From contig RECT01000227.1 of NCBI GenBank assembly GCA_007693875.1, positions 1-9,528 of the forward strand: a stretch of 9,528 nt of DNA. The letters are read 5' to 3'. The translations under genes were made by a program, and so were the position numbers. Positions 6,781 to 9,528 of the stretch are shown here, in pieces. A model generated the notes under the pieces. It made no database searches, was not told where the DNA came from, and saw only the letters and a list, made by a program, of their open reading frames with translations. This DNA comes from Spirulina sp. DLM2.Bin59. Lineage in GTDB: Bacteria > Cyanobacteriota > Cyanobacteriia > Cyanobacteriales > Spirulinaceae. Position 1 is the stretch's first letter, and each line of letters opens with the position of its first letter.

Positions 6781-7226
6781 CGGTGTTTAAGCTCCCAGTT
6801 GTAGGGAATGGCGGGATCAAAGGGATCCCGTCGTTCAATTTCTTGGGGATGGTGGGGAATCGTCGAGCAGTTGGCAACGATCGCCATTTCCTGGCCAATG
6901 CCCTTAAAGCCATTCCAGATCATCGGCGGCACCGCCACTAAACAGTAGTGGTCTGGCCCGAGGAAAATTTCTTGAATTTCCCCCTGGGTGGGGCTGTCGG
7001 GACGGTCATCATAGAGCACGAGCTTAATATGCCCATGGGGGACGGCATAGTTCAACGTCATTTGCTTGTGAATATGCCAGCCTTTGATGGCACCGGGATA
7101 AACACAGGAAAAGTAAATTTCGCCAAACTGCTGAAAATGGGCATCGCCCACCTTGAGCATATGCATGACTTTTCCCCGCTCATCGAGGATTTGCCGGAGG
7201 GGGGTTATGGTGACATCTTTAATCAT
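6777..7226 (-). CDS. Short RmlC-like (dTDP-4-dehydrorhamnose 3,5-epimerase family) cupin
   Basis: A 149-residue cupin-fold protein of the RmlC family, expected to epimerise C3 and/or C5 of a 4-keto-6-deoxy sugar nucleotide. It is shorter than true RmlC (about 180 residues). The core block is present: YPGAIKGWHIHKQ, where H51 aligns with the catalytic His of RGLH in RmlC, then GHIKLVLYDDRPDSPTQGE, PPMIWNGFKG (100-109) and ERRDP, with D134 as the possible His partner. By eye, no Tyr occurs between residues 95 and 141, so the RmlC general-acid Tyr appears to be missing. The ATG at 7226 overlaps the end of rfbG by 8 nt (ATGATTAA) and has GGAG 7 nt upstream, inside rfbG. The last 4 nt overlap the SDR start. 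It follows the CDP-glucose dehydratase, so the substrate is probably CDP-4-keto-6-deoxyglucose rather than a dTDP sugar. Single-carbon epimerisation or a ketoisomerase role are alternatives. Confidence 0.85.
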   Translation of the reverse strand: MIKDVTITPLRQILDERGKVMHMLKVGDAHFQQFGEIYFSCVYPGAIKGWHIHKQMTLNYAVPHGHIKLVLYDDRPDSPTQGEIQEIFLGPDHYCLVAVPPMIWNGFKGIGQEMAIVANCSTIPHHPQEIERRDPFDPAIPYNWELKHR

Positions 7227-8298
7227 CGACGGTCTCCAGATAGCGTTGGATTTGCTCGATACTCTTATGGGTCACGGCGGCACCGGTTGAGAAGGCCCGA
7301 TACCAATCCACGGTTTCCGCCACCGTCCGGTTAAAGTCCCAGCGCGATCGCCACCCCAATTGATGATGAGCCTTATCACAGTTGAGATGGAGGAGTCCAG
7401 CCTCATGCCAGGGGCTATCCTGGGGGGCGATGGCTATGGCCCCGGAACCCCACTGCTCAATGATGCCCTGGGCGAGGGCGGCGACGGTGCGATTGGCCTC
7501 TGCCTGGGGGCCGAAATTCCAAGCCCCAGAAAATTGTTTGGGGTGTTCGCTTAAGGCGATGGCGAGGGTTAAATAGCCACTCAACGGCTCTAACACATGT
7601 TGCCAGGGCCGCGTCGCCTGGGGGTGGCGTAACAGCAGGGTTTGATTGGCAGAGAGGGAACGGAAACAGTCGGGCACGAGGCGATCGCTAGACCAGTCGC
7701 CGCCACCGATGACATTGCCAGCGCGAACGGCACCATAGCCAAAATCGGGGCGGGTGGCAAAAAATGAATCCCCATAGGCAGCAAAGACAATTTCCGCTGC
7801 GGCTTTGGAGGCACTGTAGGGATCCCGTCCCCCCAGGGGGTCATTTTCCCGATAGCCCCACAGCCATTCTTGATTGCGATAACATTTGTCGGAGGTGACG
7901 TAGATTAAGGTGCGGACGGAGGCGGTTTCCCGGACGCATTCCAGGAGGTTAACGGAACCGCCGATGTTGGTGTCAAAGGTGGTTTGGGGATCTTGGTAGG
8001 ATGCCCGGACGAGGGCCTGGGCGGCCAGATGAAAGACGAATTCCGGTTGAGCCTCTTGAAAAAATTGGCTCAGTTGTGGGCGATCGCGAATATCCCCATC
8101 ACAGTGGTGGAGGCGATGGCGCAGCCCCAGCAGATTAAAATGATCCTCCGGTCGGAGGGGGGGCAGGGCATAGCCATAGACCTCTGCCCCTGCTTCCAGG
8201 AGCCAAAGGGCCAACCAAGATCCCTTAAAGCCGGTATCACCGGTCAGCAGAACCCGCTTACCCCGTAGTGAGGCGATCGCCTCTACCAGATTACCCAT
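7219..8298 (-). CDS. rfbG: CDP-glucose 4,6-dehydratase
   Basis: A 359-residue NAD-dependent extended SDR, the family's usual length, that converts CDP-glucose to CDP-4-keto-6-deoxyglucose. Cofactor motif GDTGFKG (G20, G23, G26); FHLAAQALVR (89-98); the dehydratase-specific catalytic segment VTSDKCY with T135, D137 and K138; and DPYSASKAAAE with the catalytic Y161 and K165. TSDKCYRN and YRENDPLGGRDPYS are characteristic of RfbG and separate it from the dTDP-glucose enzyme RmlB. GYGAVRAGNVIGGGDW also fits RfbG. The ATG at 8298 is preceded by AGGAG (8307-8311 on the opposite strand) with 8-nt spacing, so this start is well supported; it overlaps the 3' end of rfbF by 16 nt. It is the second step of the operon's pathway and supplies the 4-keto intermediate to the genes downstream. 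Confidence 0.95.
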   Translation of the reverse strand: MGNLVEAIASLRGKRVLLTGDTGFKGSWLALWLLEAGAEVYGYALPPLRPEDHFNLLGLRHRLHHCDGDIRDRPQLSQFFQEAQPEFVFHLAAQALVRASYQDPQTTFDTNIGGSVNLLECVRETASVRTLIYVTSDKCYRNQEWLWGYRENDPLGGRDPYSASKAAAEIVFAAYGDSFFATRPDFGYGAVRAGNVIGGGDWSSDRLVPDCFRSLSANQTLLLRHPQATRPWQHVLEPLSGYLTLAIALSEHPKQFSGAWNFGPQAEANRTVAALAQGIIEQWGSGAIAIAPQDSPWHEAGLLHLNCDKAHHQLGWRSRWDFNRTVAETVDWYRAFSTGAAVTHKSIEQIQRYLETVDD

Positions 8299-9065
8299 GG
8301 GGCCTGCTCCTGGTCTAACAATTTATTCAACAACTGCCAATCTCGATAGGTATCCATACATTGCCAGAAATCATCATGTTCGTAAACTGCCAGTTGGCGA
8401 TCGCGCACAAGGGCCTTCAGCGGTTCCTGCTCAAAAACAAGATCATCCCGATCCTCTAAATAATCAAACACCTCACGGCGACAGACAAAAAACCCGCCGG
8501 AAATTCGCCCGGCGGTGGCTTGGGGCTTTTCATTAAATTCGGTCACGACCTGCTCTGGATCAACCCGCAATTCTCCAAACCGACCGGGGGGGCGCACGCC
8601 GGTAACGGTGACGATGCGGCCATGGCTGTGGTGGAATGCCACCAATTGATGGAGATCAACGTTACTGACACCATCCCCATAGGTCAATAAAAAATTTTCA
8701 TCCTCGCCGATATATTGCTTAATTTTGCGGATCCGCGCCCCGGTCATTGTCCCTAGGCCTGTTTCAGCGAGGGTAATGCGCCAATCTAATTCTTCGTGAT
8801 CGGTGTCAAACTCAATGGCTTGATTTTTCCCCAGGGTGACTGTGCAGTCGCGGGTATAGGCTTCATAGTTTAAAAAAAAGTCTTTGATGGATCGCCCCTT
8901 ATAGCCGAGGCAGAGCACAAAATCTTGAAAACCATAGCAGGCATAATATTTCATCACATGCCAAAGGATCGGCAGGTCGCCAATGGCAATCATCGGTTTC
9001 GGGATATCTTCGGTGACATCGCGAATGCGGGTGCCATACCCCCCACAGAGAATAACGGTTTTCAT
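8283..9065 (-). CDS. rfbF: Glucose-1-phosphate cytidylyltransferase
   Basis: A 260-residue sugar nucleotidyltransferase (Salmonella RfbF is about 257) making CDP-glucose from CTP and glucose 1-phosphate, the entry step to CDP-deoxysugars. Visible motifs: LCGGYGTRIRD (residues 6-16) for the triphosphate, PKPM with K23, PILWHVMKYYACYGF typical of the cytidylyl branch, YGDGVSNVD with metal ligand D131, NEKP with E179/K180, and GGFFVCRREVFDYL near 190-203. This pattern separates it from RmlA (dTDP-glucose) and GalU. The ATG at 9065 gives the standard MKTVILCGG start; only a weak purine tract (AGGGGAAA) lies upstream. It is the first gene of the minus-strand operon and diverges from the aldolase gene at 9179, with a 113-bp intergenic region that must hold the operon promoter. 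Confidence 0.95.
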   Translation of the reverse strand: MKTVILCGGYGTRIRDVTEDIPKPMIAIGDLPILWHVMKYYACYGFQDFVLCLGYKGRSIKDFFLNYEAYTRDCTVTLGKNQAIEFDTDHEELDWRITLAETGLGTMTGARIRKIKQYIGEDENFLLTYGDGVSNVDLHQLVAFHHSHGRIVTVTGVRPPGRFGELRVDPEQVVTEFNEKPQATAGRISGGFFVCRREVFDYLEDRDDLVFEQEPLKALVRDRQLAVYEHDDFWQCMDTYRDWQLLNKLLDQEQAPWVIW

Positions 9066-9178
9066 GGCATTGCTTGTTTCCCCTTTGGAATCACTGTTGA
9101 TGGGTTTTCGCCCCTTGACCAGTTTATCCCAACTGTTGGGGGCTGGAGGGGGCGGGGGCTAGAATAGGGATTTTGGCT
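9066..9178. promoter_or_regulatory. Divergent intergenic region between rfbF and the aldolase gene
   Basis: These 113 bp should contain promoters for the CDP-sugar operon (minus) and the aldolase (plus). On the plus strand TAGAAT (9160-9165) is one base from the -10 consensus and would start transcription only a few bases before the aldolase ATG; the only -35-like hexamer at a usable distance is a poor TTGGGG (9136-9141, 18-bp spacer). Between them is a G tract (9138-9158). TTGACC at 9115-9120 is a good -35 but about 39 bp from TAGAAT, too far. A small palindrome CAGTT-N6-AACTG spans 9120-9135. For the minus strand I see no clear promoter. All of this is suggestive only. Confidence 0.3.
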
Positions 9179-9528
9179 ATGGATCAGGATCAAGATTGGG
9201 CGCAGGGTTGGCGCGATCGCCTTCAGCAGGCGGGGGCGATCGCGGTGATCCGCGCCCCCAGCTTTGCCCTCGGCTATGAAATGGCCCGGGCGGTGATTGC
9301 TGGGGGGATGGTGATGGTGGAAATTACTTGGAACAGCGATCGCGCTGCCGATTTAATCCGCCAATTGCGCCGGGATTTTCCCGATTGTTGCATTGGCACA
9401 GGGACGATTCTTGATGGGGCTGCGGTGGGGGTGGCCCATGGTGCGGGGGCGCAGTTCCTCTTTTCCCCCCATACGGATCGGGAGATTATCACGGCGGCCC
9501 AGGCTGTGCAATTACCGGTAGTAGCGGG
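9179..9528 (+). CDS. eda: KDPG/KHG aldolase, N-terminal part (runs off right edge)
   Basis: The first 116 codons of a class I aldolase that splits 2-keto-3-deoxy-6-phosphogluconate (Entner-Doudoroff pathway) and/or 4-hydroxy-2-oxoglutarate. Starting at the ATG at 9179 (MDQDQDWAQGW), the barrel motifs come in order: GAIAVIRAPS with R25 for the substrate carboxylate/phosphate, GGMVMVEITWNS with E48 as the catalytic Glu, CIGTGTILDG (71-80) matching the family's IGAGTVL, and FLFSPHTD (93-100) matching the family's F-x-x-SP strand. The Schiff-base Lys would lie beyond the edge, so activity cannot be confirmed. HIP1 octamers are dense here (9213, 9236 and 9336). The gene diverges from the CDP-sugar operon and is probably functionally unrelated to it. 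Which substrate is used, KDPG or KHG, is not decidable from this part. Confidence 0.86.
   Translation, partial: MDQDQDWAQGWRDRLQQAGAIAVIRAPSFALGYEMARAVIAGGMVMVEITWNSDRAADLIRQLRRDFPDCCIGTGTILDGAAVGVAHGAGAQFLFSPHTDREIITAAQAVQLPVVA

Larger units (their letters stand above)
90..9343. repeat. HIP1 octamers (GCGATCGC), at least 20 copies
   Basis: Copies begin at 90, 330, 962, 1116, 1516, 2458, 3788, 5247, 5392, 5494, 5643, 6479, 7344, 7681, 8080, 8273, 8397, 9213, 9236 and 9336. Equal base use predicts about 0.15 in this length (9528/65536). HIP1 over-representation is a hallmark of many cyanobacterial genomes and supports the taxonomic call. All copies lie inside genes. Confidence 0.95.

Noticed and set aside
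6948..7334. 128-codon plus-strand ORF across the epimerase/rfbG junction
   Set aside because: It is antisense to two recognised enzymes. Its length is explained by GC-rich codon bias and it has no motif.
1..9528. CRISPR array, phage defence island, insertion sequence or tRNA
   Set aside because: No regularly spaced repeats with unique spacers, no transposase or defence-domain motifs, no terminal inverted repeats and no tRNA-like segment were seen on either strand.

Overview
The window reads as chromosomal DNA from a cyanobacterium. At least 20 copies of the octamer GCGATCGC (HIP1) are present, where about 0.15 would be expected by chance in 9.5 kb. The gene content also fits: a CHASE2-type nucleotide cyclase, a BT1 folate transporter of the slr0642 kind and an apocarotenoid oxygenase of the Synechocystis sll1541 kind. 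The species cannot be decided from this sequence. Nine protein genes fill almost all of it. I see no tRNA, rRNA, CRISPR array or insertion sequence.

Layout: (1) 1-1925, minus strand: a membrane-bound CHASE2 sensor fused to a class III nucleotide cyclase, running off the left edge only at its extreme C-terminus. (2) 1926-2139: an AT-rich divergent intergenic region. (3) 2140-5053, plus strand: a BT1-family folate/pterin transporter, then a spacer with short repeats and a hairpin, then a carotenoid oxygenase with all four iron-binding histidines. (4) 5054-5101: a short convergent spacer with a GGAGTGA heptamer array. (5) 9065 down to 5102, minus strand: a compact five-gene operon making and probably using a CDP-linked deoxysugar: glucose-1-phosphate cytidylyltransferase (rfbF), CDP-glucose 4,6-dehydratase (rfbG), a short RmlC-like sugar epimerase, an SDR reductase/epimerase and a GT2 glycosyltransferase. 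The first four overlap by 16, 8 and 4 nt, so they are probably translationally coupled. (6) 9179 to the right edge, plus strand: the N-terminal half of a KDPG/KHG aldolase, divergent from the operon.

How the genes fit together: the operon starts the classic CDP-glucose to CDP-4-keto-6-deoxyglucose route. It has no gene for RfbH, the C3 dehydrase that normally commits this intermediate to 3,6-dideoxyhexoses. An RmlC-like epimerase and an SDR follow instead, a logic borrowed from dTDP-rhamnose synthesis. The simplest inference is a CDP-activated 6-deoxyhexose, epimerised at C3 and/or C5 and reduced at C4, that goes into a cell-surface glycan or glycolipid. The SDR has His where the catalytic Lys of YxxxK is expected, and the epimerase is short and lacks the usual RmlC Tyr. 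This branch is the least conventional part of the window and the best candidate for undescribed chemistry. The cyclase is also unusual: its two purine-selecting positions read Lys/Gly, which is neither the standard adenylyl nor the standard guanylyl pair.
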